64,000 bases of DNA. Origin: Persicaria tinctoria (taxonomy: Eukaryota; Streptophyta; Magnoliopsida; Caryophyllales; Polygonaceae). The stretch lies in the NCBI GenBank assembly GCA_037127255.1, contig JBANSL010000020.1, positions 54,411,098 through 54,475,097 on the forward strand, read 5' to 3'. A model generated the notes under the pieces. That model was given only the letters and a program-made list of their open reading frames with translations, was not told the DNA's origin and searched no databases. A program made the translations under genes and the position numbers. Each line of letters begins with the position of its first letter. Position 1 is the stretch's first letter. Of this stretch, positions 1-11,991 are shown one piece after another.

Positions 1-489
1 TTCTTTTACAAGAGATGAAAATGAAATAAATAAATTTTACTTTTCTTTTTCAATAAAATTACGATAGAGTATTTGGTTAAATTGATCAATTGCGTTTACA
101 AATGTTTAAAGTTAGTAACATATAGGTTAAATATTATTTTGGAAAATAATAGGTGTTAAACATTGTTTTGGAAAATAATGAGTGTTTTAATTTGTTTTTG
201 CAAAGTATGGAAAAATAATAGATCTTTTGTACAATTTTAAAAACTATAGTGATTTTGTTCTATTTTTTTAGGAAACAAGAGTAATTTTGCGATAAAATTT
301 TTGGAAATAATATGTGATTTTGTAAAATTTTAAACAATAAAGTTGATTTTGTCACTTTTGTGTTGAATTTAGTCAATTAATAGGTAGTTTTCTTCGATGT
401 TAAAAGTAAAGGGGTTTTTTGTGAAGAAATGAATAATAAATGGTGGTTTTATTCATTAAAAAGAAGAAAATATGAGTTTTGGGCATGAT
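1..489. other. AT-rich non-coding DNA
   Basis: I see no open frame, RNA gene or element end. Phrases such as ggaaaataat and gattttgt recur in degenerate form, so this may be the worn interior of a repeat. Confidence 0.5.
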
Positions 490-580
490 CCGGACTGTTG
501 ACAAAACTCAGGGGTACCATCCGGATAAAAAAAAGTATGAGACACCAATCGGAATTGTAAAAAAACTTAGGGGCACCAAA
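490..580. repeat. Three diverged tandem units of about 30 bp
   Basis: Units start at 490, 521 and 550. Each opens with cgga and carries an A-rich stretch; units 1 and 3 share aactcaggggtacca or acttaggggcacca and the middle one has gagacacca. The array ends just before the broken end of the gypsy relic at 598. It may be a subterminal repeat of a lost DNA transposon, which is inference. Confidence 0.6.
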
Positions 581-597
581 CGAAATTTCTTTTTATA

Positions 598-642
598 ATA
601 CAGTTGCACCATGAAGCTCATCCAATAATTCCTCGATGTTTG
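598..642 (-). pseudogene. Reverse transcriptase scrap of the outer gypsy relic
   Basis: Read on the minus strand this piece encodes the RT segment just downstream of the PIP box (the IEELLDEL and HGATV region). The preceding residues of the same domain are encoded at 7043-7288, on the other side of the copia element. Bases 638-642 (GTTTG) are one copy of the copia TSD. Similarity stops near 598, so the rest of RT, RNase H, integrase and the far LTR of the relic are missing. Confidence 0.85.
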
Positions 643-1029
643 TGTTGAGATTTGTATATATATTTCTCTAAGTTTATGTTTATGTGTATAAGTGTAACAT
701 TCATGTATATCATAGAGTTTATATGTTAGAAGATATGTAATATGGGCTTAAGGCCTATAGAGGTACTTGGGTGTTCAACAGGCATGGACTGGATCGAATT
801 GAGCCCCTTGGGCTTGATCTCCTAACCACGGCCTGATGCCAAGAAGCTCGGTCCAAAAGCTTGTTACACCTCTTCTGGCCCACTGGACAACTAAGCTCGG
901 CACTGCTAGGGTTGAAGCCTCCCTTGCTCCAAACGCAGCGTTTCACTTAGGGTTTCTCTTGAGAGCCTATATAAGCGATCCTGTTCACTTGAGCTCCTCA
1001 CTTTGTGGTCGGCATCTTCAGCTAATCCA

Positions 1030-1069
<40 letters not shown>

Positions 1070-1523
1070 CTAGTGATTTCTAGGGTTTGCTCCTCAAGCC
1101 ACTTCCGTGCAATCGTCGCTTCCTCCGGCGAAGATTTTCTTCTCCGGCTCTTCCTTTGGCAAAGGCGAAGCTCCTCCGGCGGTGCTAGCTTCTACTGTCC
1201 TGGGTTTCCGACTTGGGATCTCGAATCTGTATCTTCGAGATCTAGAGTCTTTCAGGGAGTGTTCTTCTTCCCGTTTTCGTTGTTTGTTCTATGCTTTGTG
1301 TTCTTGTTTGCTTAGATCTTCCTTGTACACATAAACTCGCCCCTGTTTTGTAATCTTCTTGATATAGTGGATTAAGGCTGCCTCTTGAGGCCCCGAGGAT
1401 GTAGGATCTTATATCCGAACCTCGTAAAATCTGGTGTCTCGTTTCTGTTGTTACACTGCTCGATCTTGCTATTACCTCGAACTCGCATATCCAACTTCGA
1501 ATCTATTCGTTATTCGCATAACA
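643..1523 (+). repeat. 5' LTR of copia 1
   Basis: 881 bp from TGTTGAGA to CATAACA, matching 6175-7037. It is longer than its partner mainly because of a GA run at about 1031-1066. It holds a TATA box at 968-975 and long stretches open in more than one frame that are shared by both LTRs and show no protein similarity. Confidence 0.95.
968..975 (+). promoter_or_regulatory. TATA box of copia 1 LTR promoter
   Basis: TATATAAG lies mid-LTR, where a plant LTR promoter is expected; the same octamer is at 6500-6507 in the 3' LTR. Transcription would start about 30 bp downstream, just before the GA run, so that run would lie in the leader. The start site is inferred. Confidence 0.65.
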
Positions 1524-1526
1524 AAT

Positions 1527-1538
1527 TGGTATCAGAGC
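1527..1538 (+). other. Primer binding site of copia 1
   Basis: TGGTATCAGAGC, complementary to the 3' end of plant initiator Met tRNA, begins three bases after the 5' LTR. Confidence 0.93.
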
Positions 1539-1856
1539 ATGGTTACTCCTTGATCTTTCGTTTCATGCTCGAGAGATTTTATTTGGTTCTATTTAGCATC
1601 TGTTCTTTCAGTATTGCTTGATTCTGGACCTGTGTGCATGTCTTAGATCTGTTATTCTTGATCTTCTTGCAAGTTTTCGATTTTTTATTGTCTACTTGCA
1701 TGTTCCAAGATTCTTTCTTAGAGTTTTATGTGGCCCCTGAAAGTTTCTTAAAGAGACTGGCCTCTGTGAAAACAAGTTCATCTTGCTTTCTTTCTTGTTT
1801 ACTGTTATTCAGTATTAAATTGAGTTTTCTGTACGATTTCTTTTGATTCTTGAAAA

Positions 1857-4800
1857 ATGGGTGAATCTAGTTATCGTATGAAACCTTTTAATGGCACAAC
1901 TGACTTTGCTATGTGGCAGGTGAAAATGAAAGCTGTGCTAATCAAGGAAAAGTGCTGGGATGCTGTGACTTCCAAGTTCCCAGAAAAGATGGAGAAGGAA
2001 GTCATGGAAGAAAAAGATCTCCAGGCTCACAGTGAGATAATGCTGAGGCTAGCTGATGAGGTGGCCAGGCAGGTAATTTCTTACAAGACCATTGAAAAAT
2101 TGTGGAATGCTCTTGAAGAGCTTTATCTGGTAAAATCTCTTCCCAGTAGAATAAATCTCCTTGTCAAGTTGTTCAACTTTAAAATGGACTTACACTGCTT
2201 TTTGCTTGAAAATCTGGATAAATTTCTTGCTATGACTCAAGATTTGGAAAGGTGTGGAGATAAAATTGATGAAACCCACCAATGTGTTTTACTGTTAAAT
2301 GCTCTCCCACCCCAATTTGAAACTTTTAAGGATGTTGTTCAGTTTAGTTCCTCTACTCTGACTAAAAAGGTTGTTCTTGAATCTATTATTCAAAAGAATG
2401 ATGTCTTAAAAGTGTTCAAAACTAAGCAAGAGGCTAAAAATGAAGCTCTTATAGCTAAGTTTAAATCTAAGGGTCAAAATAACAACAAGAATAACCAGAA
2501 TAAAAAGGATAAAAACAAAGAGCAAAATAAAGAACATGTTAAAGGTAATAATCATCCTTCTGAGAAAACAAATTCTGAAAAGAAAAATTATAAGTGCTTA
2601 TATTGTCAGAAAACTGGACATTATGAAAAGGACTGTTATAAAAGAAAGAAGGATGAAAAAGAAGCTGGTAAAAAATCTGCTGATGTATCTGCTGTCCTTG
2701 AAAATAATTCTTATTATACTCATGAAGTACTTATTGTATCTGATCATGCTGATTCTGATGTTTGGCTTTTGGATTCTGGGTGCACTATGCATGCAACTTC
2801 TGATAGAAAATGGTTGTCTGATCTTAAATTGTATGATTGTGGTGAAGTCTTGCTTGGTGATCACTCTGCTTTAAAAATAAAAGGTGTTGGATCTGTGCCT
2901 CTTAGAATGCATGATGGTATGATAAGAATAATTCAAGGTGTTAGATGGGTTCCTGACTTAAGAAGGAATTTATTGTCTGAAAGTACTTTTGATGACCAAA
3001 AATGTGACATTAAAATTAAGAATGGTGTTAGAGATGTTCTTAAAAATGGTAAATTGCTTATTAGAAGTATTAAGAAAAATGGTTTATATCATGTTGTTGC
3101 TTCTGAATGCAATATTACTGTTTCTTCTGCTCCTGATGTTTCTGTGAAAAATATGAGCATGAGTGACTCTCTGTTATGGCATTCTAGATTGGGTCACATT
3201 GGTAACAAGGGTCTTGATAATCTGTTTAAAAAAGGCATCATCTCTACTAAACCTTCTCATATTGACTTATGTGAAAACCGTCTAATGGGAAAACAATCTA
3301 AACTTGGTTTCAAATCATCTTCTTATGTTGCAAATCAACCTTTAGAATATGTGCACTCTGACTTGTGGGGACCTGCTCAGGTTGACACAGCAGGGGGCAT
3401 GAGATATTTCATCTCTTTTATTGATCACTTTAGTAGAAGGGTTTGGGTGTATTTGCTTAAACATAAATCTGATGCTTTTGAAAACTTTAAAGTTTGGAAA
3501 ACTAGAGTTGAAACTGAAACTGGTTTAAAGTTAAAGTGCCTTAAAACAGATAATGGTTTGGAGTTTTGTAACAATGAGTTCAACTCCTACTGTAAAAATG
3601 AAGGTATAAAAAGACATTTAACTATTCCTGGCACCCCTCAGCAGAATGGAACTACTGAGAGGATGAATAGAACCCTTCTTGAGAAAGCTAGATGCATGTT
3701 GGTTTCTTCTGGGCTTAAACATACTTTGTGGGGAAAGGCTGTTGTAACTGCTGCTTATTTGATAAATAGATCCCCTTCTTCTGCTATTGATTTTATAACT
3801 CCCTATGAAAAATGGACTAATAAAAAACTTGACCTTAGTCACTTAAGACCTTTTGGATGTGTTGCTTATTCTCATGTGAATGATGGTAAATTGAATCCTA
3901 GGTCTCAAAAATGTGTTATGCTTGGTTATCCTAATGGCACTAAAGGTTATAGGTTATTAGTTATACAACCTGGAGCTTATAAAATCATCTTAAGTAGAAA
4001 TGTTGTGTTTAAAGAAGATGAATTTTACTTTAAAAAATCTATATCTTCTGCTCAAACTAACCAAATGCAGGTACCAGATACTGATACTCAGTTTTATACC
4101 CCTCATGAGGGTGAAACTGAGAATGAGTTTGACAGTGGATACTCCACTGCCAGACCACACTCACAAACTCACCAATCAGGTGGGCAAGTGAGTACTGATG
4201 GTGAGACAGGTAGTGAAATGGCTCCAAAAACTGAGCCCTCTTCCTCTTCTACCTTGCAATCTTCTCCCTCAATTTCTGATGTCTCTTCTGACTCTACCTC
4301 TTCTGTTTCTAATTTGTATGTGATTGATACTTATGCTGCTGGCTCTTCTAGTGGTTCATCTGTGCAGTTACATGACTTAACTGATTGGAAACTTACTAGA
4401 GATAGAGAACCTAGGAATATTATTCCAAATAAAAAGTACTCCAGTAATTTGGTTGAGTTTGCTTGTATTGTTTCTGATGTGATCACTTTATATACTCCTG
4501 ATACATTTGAACAAGCCATAAAATGTGCTCATGCTAAAAATTGGAAATGTGCTATGCAAGAAGAGATAGATTCTATGAATCAAAATAACACCTGGAAACT
4601 TGTTAAGAAACCTGCTACTGCTAGGTTAATTGATTGTAAATAGGTGTTTAAAATAAAACAAGGCATCTCTAAGAGTGATCCCCCAAGGTATAAAGCTAGA
4701 CTTGTAGCCAAGGGGTTCACTCAAAGAGAAGGTCAGGACTATAATGAGATTTTTGCTCCAGTTATTAAATACAAGACTATGAGATTACTTCTTGCTATGT

Positions 4801-6070
4801 CTGCTGTGTATAATTATGAATTGGAACAAATGGATGTCAAGACAGTTTTTTGCATGGTGATCTTAATGAAACCATTTATATGAAGCAACCTAAAGGCTTT
4901 GTTGACACTGCTCATCCTGACTATGCTTGCTTGCTTATTAAATCCATATATGGCTTAAAACAGTCTCCTCGACAATGGAATATAAAGTTTGATACATGTA
5001 TGAGGAGAAGTCTAGGATTTAGAAGAAGCAAATATGATACTTGCTTATATTTTAAAGATGCTAGGAAGCATGATCCTCTCTATGTGTTGTTGTATGTTGA
5101 TGATATCTTGCTTATTGCTAAATCTTCTGATAAAATCAATATGATTAAACAACAACTCAAGAAACACTTTGATATGAAGGACTTAGGTCCTGCAAAAAGG
5201 ATCTTGGGCATTGACATCATAAGAGACAAAAGTAAAAAGGTTATGTATTTGTGCCAATCTGATTATGTGCTTAAAGTGTTAGAAAGATTTCATATTAAGG
5301 ATGTTAAGGCCAATACAGTTCCTTTAGGTGGTCATCTTGATCTTACTAAAGTAAGAACTCCTTTATCTTCTGCTGAGATTAATAGAATGAAAAATATCCC
5401 TTATGATGCTGTTGTTGGTTATGTTATGTACTCAATGATATGCACTCGTCCAGATCTTGCTTTTGCTATAAGTGTTTTGAGTAGATTCATGTCTGATCCA
5501 GCTGAGAAGCACTGGTAGGCCATGAAATATCTGTTGAAATATTTGTTTGGTACTGTGAATCTTTGTTTGAAATATGCTGCAGGACAAGGCTCTACTTATG
5601 AGCTATTTGGTTATGTTGATGCAGATTATGCCTCAAATAAAGACAATAGAAAGTCTACTACTGCTTTTGTTTATACTTGGGCAGGTAACTGTATCTCATG
5701 GAAATCCCAAAAGCAACCTATTGTTGCCTTATCCTCTACTGAGGCTGAGTATATAGCAGCCACTGAGGCCTGCAAGGAAGCCATTTGGCTCCAAGGTCTC
5801 TTAAAAGAGGTTGAAAAGAAACATTATACATCTACACTGCATATAGATAGCCAAAGTGCATTATACTTATGCAGAGACCCTATGTATCATGAACGTACCA
5901 AGCATATAGATGTTAGGTACCATTTTATTCGTGAAAAGGTTGATGATAATGATATCCATGTAAAGAAAATAGATGAAACTCATAACCCTGCAGATTTTGG
6001 AACTAAAATTGTAACTGTTGATAAATTCTTATTTTGCAGGGATTTCCTCCATTTGGAGGAAATAACTTGA
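1857..6070 (+). pseudogene. copia 1 gag-pol polyprotein, disrupted
   Basis: Encodes the copia polyprotein that packages, processes, reverse-transcribes and integrates the element. Visible in order: UBN2-type Gag from 1857; a CCHC zinc knuckle at about 2595-2640 after a Lys/Asn-rich stretch; the protease LDSGC motif near 2770; the GAG-pre-integrase HSRLGH motif near 3180; a DDE integrase core with TDNG near 3546 and the PQQNG...E segment near 3640; RT with YVDD at 5093-5104; RNase H with SSTEAEY near 5735; stop at 6068-6070. Disruptions are TAG at 4641-4643 where TGG is expected, a single-base frameshift near 4850 inside RT, and TAG at 5516-5518 where CAG is expected. Gag and integrase remain open over 928 codons, so decay is modest. 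No functional protein is expected from pol. Confidence 0.93.
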
Positions 6071-6174
6071 TAGTTGATGAAGTTACAGGTACATGGGCCG
6101 ACGATGGACACAACCCTCTGATCCACAACTAGGTTGTCTTGCCCAGTGCAGACTTAGAGAACTACATGGGCAAT

Positions 6175-7037
6175 TGTTGAGATTTGTATATATATTTCTC
6201 TAAGTTTATGTTTATGTGTATAAGTGTAACATTCATGTATAGCATAGAGTTTATATGTTAGAAGATATGTAATATGGGCTTAAGGCCTATAGAGGTACTT
6301 GGGTGTTCAAGAGGCCTGGACTGGATCGAATTGAGCCCCTTGGGCTTGATCTCCTAACCATGGCCTGATGCCAAGAAGCTCGGCCCAAAAGCTTGTTACA
6401 CCTCTTCTGGCCCACTGGACAGCTAAGCTCGGCACTGCTAGGGTTGAAGCCTCCCTTGCTCTAAATGCAGCGTTTCACTTAGGGTTTCTCTTGAGAGCCT
6501 ATATAAGCGATCCTGTTCACTTGAGCTTCTCACTTCGTGGTCGGCATCTTCAGGTAATCCAAAGAGAAAGAGAGAGAGAGCTTCTGGCGATTTCTAGGGT
6601 TTGCTCCTTAAGCCACTTCCGTGCAATCGTCGCTTCCTCCGGCGAAGATCTTCTTCTCCGGCTCTTCCTTTGGCAAAGGCGAAGCTCCTCCGGCGATGCT
6701 AGCTTCTGCTGTCCTGGGTTTCCGACTTGGGATCTCAAATCTGTATCTTCGAGATCTAGAGTCTTTCAGGGAGTGTTCTTCTTCCCGTTTTCGTTGTTTG
6801 TTCTATGCTTTGTGTTCTTGTTTGCTTAGATCTTCCTTGTACACATAAACTCACCCCTGTTTTGTAATCTTCTTGATATAGTGGATTAAGGCTGCCTCTT
6901 GAGGCCCCGAGGACGTAGGATCTTAGATCCGAACCTCGTAAAATCTGGTGTCTCATTTCTGTTGTTACATTGCTCGATCTTGCTATTACCTCGAACTCGC
7001 ATATCCAACTTCGAATCTATTCGTTATTCGCATAACA
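6175..7037 (+). repeat. 3' LTR of copia 1
   Basis: 863 bp, TGTTGAGA to CATAACA, followed by the TSD copy GTTTG at 7038-7042. The GA run is short here. The sequence just upstream (tagagaactacatgggcaat) is a poor polypurine tract. Confidence 0.95.
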
Positions 7038-7042
7038 GTTTG

Positions 7043-7288
7043 GAATTGGATATTTGTCTTTGATCGTTGCATCATTAAGCTTCCTATAATCCACCAGAAT
7101 CTCCATGTCCCTTCTTTCTTTTTTACAGGCAAGGTGGGTGAAGCAAAGGGACTCTGGTTATGCATAATGAGGCCAGAAGACAACATCTTTTTAACTTGCT
7201 TCTCAATCTCTCATCCTTTTGGCCCATGTGGATAACGATATGGCTTAGAACAAATGGATTGTGTGCCCGACTTTAGGGGTATGTTATG
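7043..7288 (-). pseudogene. gypsy relic A: protease-RT linker and start of RT
   Basis: Minus-strand reading gives the region before RT (the PYRYPH motif), then the RT start with SPFASP, VKK and the VDYRKLN-like segment, up to the copia insertion. One stop codon follows the linker and at least one frameshift lies in the VDYRKLN part. The frame continues upstream at 7945 once the solo LTR and one TSD copy are skipped. Confidence 0.85.
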
Positions 7289-7293
7289 CTCAC

Positions 7294-7939
7294 TGCTGGC
7301 TACTGGACATGCTTTTCGTTGACTCTACTCGCTGGCAGCGAGTTCCCATTCACTGGCAGTGAGACGTGCTGGCTCCTGGATATGCTCCCACTGACTCCAC
7401 TCGCTGGCAGTGAGATTCCATTCGCTGGCAGCGAGTACTGCTCAGGCTACCTTCTCGCATGATGTTGTTGACTTGATCCGATGCAGCGGAAAGCCATTCT
7501 CTATCAGCAAAAATCCAACAGAACACCATCACGTAGATCTTCGAAAGAGCTTTCCAACGCATGCTCATATGCGTCGATCGGACATCCGAGGCCTCCGGAA
7601 AGTGCCTTACAAGTTCAGCTTGCCGGGCGGACAACTTTCGCGACCCGCCCTCGTTTTCGCTCTTAGACCTCGATTTCGTTCTCCGTTGCTCCTTAGGTTG
7701 TTCCATTCTCTTCGGGACTTCTTCCTTAAGCTCTCCCAAGTCTTGCCTTAGCCTTACTGAGCTCCATTCTTCAAGTTCTTTGCCTCGAATCTACAAATCT
7801 ACATAAAACAATCGAAATAGCGTAGATTCCGAACTTTTCCACAAAACGAGTGCTAATCTAATTAACACTAAAACATGAATATATGGAGATGAAATGCACC
7901 TAAACTAACCTATAATGTCTATTGGAATATGCCTTATCA
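7294..7939. mobile_element. Solo LTR inside gypsy relic A
   Basis: 646 bp starting TGCTGGCTAC and ending CCTTATCA, flanked by the 5-bp TSD CTCAC at 7289-7293 and 7940-7944. Skipping it and one TSD restores the gypsy reading frame, which fixes both ends. No coding domain, primer site or second LTR is present, so it is best read as a solo LTR left by LTR-LTR recombination. No other copy occurs in the window. Orientation is unknown; a 129-codon minus-strand frame inside it has no recognisable product. Confidence 0.88.
7328..7435. repeat. Four near-palindromic 15-bp motifs in the solo LTR
   Basis: CTCGCTGGCAGCGAG at 7328-7342, with variants near 7349-7363, 7400-7414 and 7421-7435. All share the core CACTGGCAGTG or CGCTGGCAGCG. 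They sit close to one LTR end and could bind a dimeric factor; that role is inference. Confidence 0.7.
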
Positions 7940-7944
7940 CTCAC

Positions 7945-9703
7945 ACTCTCTTTCAGGACATAGATGTTTGGGTTCAGCAAAAACATCTTTGAATTGCTTC
8001 AACACTTCCTGCACCTCTACAGGCATTGTGTCCTCCTTAGCAGACAATTGAAAAGTTTGGGCCACCTCTATCACATACTCTAGTTCTTTGTCCTTTGCCA
8101 ATCCTTGCAATTCCTTCCATGTAATATGCCTCACCACAAATCTTTTATCATCGTCCACAATGCCTTGCAACTCCATTCTCCTGCCTTCTTTAGAGAAAGC
8201 AATAGTGATCCTGTTATAATCAAACTGGACAGGGTTGTAATTCTTCATCCAATCCACTTAATAAGAGTTCGAATTCCCCTATCTTCAATGCTCTTATATC
8301 AAATGAATAGCTTCCTACCTGCATTGTCCATTTGAATCCCTTGCATTCTTGTCTACAAAACAATTTCCCTTTGTTAAGGCCTTCGACTATCATCAAGTTA
8401 GCTGTTTTCAGCTTGAATCCTGCTTCTTTAGCAATTAAGGGATCAACGAAGTTGTGTGTTGAGCCACTATCAATCAACACATTGATGAACTTGTCTCCTA
8501 CGTAGTCCTTAACCATGATTGAAGTATCAGCCCCATTTCCAGTGAGAGCTCTAACAAATCCTTCATGCTCGTCTCCCATACCATCCTCTGCTGGAGCAAG
8601 ACTTCCCACTGAGCCTTCATCTTCTCCCGTTTCCATGTCTTGAACACACATATGCTTGACTGATGAAGTGTTACACCTATGGCCACGAAGTATTTCTCAC
8701 CACATCGAAAACAGAGACCCTTCTTGAACTCACCAGCAGGCTTGATCCCGCTCGAACTCCCCTGAGATCCTTCTTGATTTCCGCTAATCCTCGGTCTCCA
8801 TGGAATCTTGCTCATCTTTATCAAGACTTGCACCGCATCATTGTGCAATCTAACCAATTCTAAATCCTCTGCTAGATCTCTTGGTCGGCCCAGTTTCACC
8901 AGTGGCTTGATCTCAGCCTTTAGACCACTAATGTAACTTGTAACGAAATAGCTCTCATGAAGATGTGGATTGTATGAAAGCATACATGCTCGCAGTTCCT
9001 CAAACTTCTCGTTGTAGTCCTCAAGATCGATTGTTTGACTCAATTTGTTGAATTACTCAACTATGTCCACCCTTTTCTTTTCTCCGAACCTGCAACACAA
9101 GGCCTTCTTCATCTCCTTCCAACGTACTCCCTGTCTCTACATAAGATACCCTTATATCCACGTATCCGCTCGATCTTGCATATACATGGCCGCTAGTTCT
9201 ACCTTCTGATACTGCTGAATCCCAAAGAGTGAAAAATAATTTTCACACTTACGGACCCAGCTCCTGGGCCCCTTTCCGTCGAATTGAGGAAAATCAACTT
9301 TTGGAAATCGGCTTTGGCCTGCAAGAAATCCGTCATTCCTCATCGGGGTTGGCCTGTATGCATTTGTCTTCTCCGGAATTTCCTGATTAGCCATCAGTGG
9401 AGTCTTCTCTTGCTGATCAAATGCCGCTCCCATGAAATTGGATTGGGAGGTTGCCTTCTGAGTCAAAATCCTCATCCCATTGGCGATCTGCGAAACGGAT
9501 TGATCCAATCGGGATTGAAATTCCTCCGATGACTTTCGGAGATCTGTAATCGCCTACTGCTGATCTTGAAGAACCCTGTATTGATCGTCTTGCTTCTGAA
9601 TTGCTTCCATCAACCATTCATGCGTCGTCGCTGTGAATTGCTGAAGTTGCTAAAGCTGAGAGTCCACCTTCTCAATGACCTTGAGACGTGTACCCTCTGC
9701 CAT
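7945..9703 (-). pseudogene. gypsy relic A gag and protease, disrupted
   Basis: Starts at the ATG at 9701-9703 on the minus strand. The N-terminal part is helical and Gln-rich, then a retrotransposon Gag domain (FPQFDGKGPRSWVRKCENYF, minus strand about 9240-9310) leads to a truncated zinc knuckle (CFRCGEKYF) near 8700. The aspartic protease active site is the LIDSGSTHNF segment near 8450-8480. The C-terminal part reaches the linker at 7945. Stops lie near 9150, 9137 and 9050, with frame changes between Gag and protease. The stop near 9150 falls at the same residue as a stop in gypsy 3. Confidence 0.88.
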
Positions 9704-9734
9704 TGTCGAAGACAGTCAAGCTACTGACACGAAT

Positions 9735-10002
<268 letters not shown>

Positions 10003-10060
10003 TAATACTATCCTGGTATAAATTGTAAATATATTATTAAAAAAACGCATTCCATTATTT

Positions 10061-10636
10061 TTTTTTATTTTTTTTTGGAAGCAAGATGAAATTTAGGAAG
10101 GACGCTCAACCGCGCGGTCTTCCTTCCTAGATCATCCTTACGACGACGTGGACGAGAAATCGATGTTGTGAATCAGTTTCCAGGCATTCATCGACAAGGG
10201 AACTGTACGAAAGACGAACAATAATGTCTGCAACAACATTCGATTCCCTAAAAATATGACGAATTTCAACATTAGAGAATGCACAAGATCCATTTTCGTT
10301 CCATATTGTAAAAGCTCTATGTTTTAAAGACACTTCTAGTCTTCTAAGATTGTCTTCACAGCCACCAAATTGTCCCCTTTAAGGAGAAGATTGTTAATAT
10401 TGAGTTGTTTGGCTTGCAGCACTCTCATTTGTAAACCTAAGGCTTTTGCAAACATGATGGAGCAATTGTACGTTACAAGTACTCTGCCCCAAAGACACAA
10501 TTTTACCCTCCGACCCACGGATGATAAACCCATAAGCCGCTTCTCCCGAACTCCTCTTGGAGCGATCAAAATTAAGATTTACAAAACTCACTTCATTATA
10601 GATTAGATTGAAATTAAAGTGAAATTTCATCAAGTT
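10061..10636 (-). pseudogene. LINE 3' fragment with RNase H domain
   Basis: A 5'-truncated L1-type LINE carrying only the C-terminal RVT_3 RNase H: LNFDRSKRS and a GEAAYGF strand near 10540-10570, and the closing FRESNVVAD motif near 10230. Frames are broken near 10335. The poly(A) tail appears as the T-rich run at 10058-10077. A likely TSD (cattcc with ttattt) lies near 10049 and 10639. The duplicated copy is at 22155-22718. Confidence 0.8.
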
Positions 10637-11188
10637 TCATTCCTTATTTTTAATATTTTTAAAAGGTTATATACATATAGGTTTGTATATTTATTGGTCT
10701 TTCTAATCTAGACCATGAGAGCATAGGTTAAGAACTTTAATCGGGAAATATTTCATACCAAACACAAAACAACTCTAGAAAAACAATATTAAGAAAATCT
10801 CAAATAATTTGATTTTTCTAATGTATATAAACGGGCACATATTAAATAACCTATATGAAGAAAGATTTATTTTAGAAAAGTGATTTATAAATAAATAAAT
10901 GAATACAGGTTGATTTTTAAAAAAATTACCATATTTTTTTAAGGAATTATTTCAAACAGTAAAAGCTCCTTCTAAGCATTTTTGTTGGGGAAAGATATTT
11001 CAATATGTTTTATTAAAAAATAATTCCATGTCATAATTAATTATTATACCTTTTTTGTTGTCATTAGATATTGAGAATTAAAAAATAATTATTTATTTAA
11101 AAGCGATTAATTACAAATCCATAGGAGATGGAAATTAATCTAGGGGAGATACAAAATTAATCTCTTTTAATTAGGACTATAGGATTGT

Positions 11189-11991
11189 AAAACTAAAAAT
11201 TTGCGCCGAATGCGCAATTTTTTGACCATATTGAGGGAGTGTCTCCCAAGTGTGGCAAATTGGGGTTTTGTCCACCTAAAATTTTCTGGACAAAATTACC
11301 CTTCCTATCTAAACCTAATCTATCAATCTCTCGCTGTTTCAGCACCAAAATAAAAAAAACCCCAAATCCTCTCCGTCTTTCGACCTTGCTTCAAATCCTT
11401 CCGGCCAGTTGATGAAGACAACAACGATGAAGAGGAAGGGGACGGCGAGGAAGGCCAGGGCTATCGATCTTCGGCTTTGAGATTCCAACCTCGTCTCCGA
11501 TCTCGATCCCTGGATCCACTATCGATCTCGGATCTCGCCTCGCCTCTGAATCGACCTCTCGCAGCCATCGATCTCGCTCGCCTCGCCTTTGAATCGGCGT
11601 CGCATCTAAATTCGCCTTTTCCGGCGTCAATGGAAGTTCGCGTTTGAATCGCCTCTGAATCGGCATCTGAATCGCCTCCGAATCGGCCTTTTCAGCAGCC
11701 TTCGCCAAATTTGCGTCAATGGAGGTTCTCCTCTACTATTTCATCGTCATCGTCAATTTGAACCGAACGAGAAGCATTGGCGGAGGAAGACGACGAGCCA
11801 CCTCGAAGCCAGATCTGTCCGACGACGATTCGGTGGAGAGCGAATCCAATCTCCACGTTCTGTTGCTGAAGTTGGTGGACCGGAGATTGGATCTTCAGGT
11901 TCTCCAGGTTCCGATCTCCGACGACGATTGGAGTTGCTGAAATTGGTGGACATCCAATCTCCGGTCTCCAGGTTCTGTTGTTGTTGCTTCT
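11189..11991. other. Gene-like GC-rich segment of unknown origin
   Basis: Absent from duplication copy 2. It starts with a short hairpin (tttgcgccgaatgcgcaa), passes through promoter-like AT-rich sequence, then an exon-like GC-rich stretch rich in gaatcg and cctctgaatcg repeats. Minus-strand frames at 11391-11708 and 11716-12168 are Arg/Ser-rich and show no family I recognise. It probably continues at 21308-21514 on the far side of the chromovirus. A captured gene fragment is possible. Confidence 0.4.

Larger units (their letters stand above)
643..7037 (+). mobile_element. Ty1/copia retrotransposon 1, nearly complete
   Basis: Full-length copia element with LTRs at 643-1523 and 6175-7037, both TG...CA, and a 5-bp TSD GTTTG at 638-642 and 7038-7042. 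The primer site follows the 5' LTR and one long coding region (1857-6070) has copia order: Gag, protease, integrase, RT, RNase H. Two stops and one frameshift disable it. By eye the LTRs differ at about two dozen positions plus a GA-repeat length change, so the insertion is not recent but younger than the gypsy relic around it. Confidence 0.95.

Noticed and set aside
836..1315. 159-codon open frame in the copia 1 LTR
   Set aside because: A GA-repeat and LTR artefact; the same frame recurs in the 3' LTR and has no domain.
7350..7739. 129-codon frame as a gene
   Set aside because: Lies wholly within a solo LTR fixed by its TSD.
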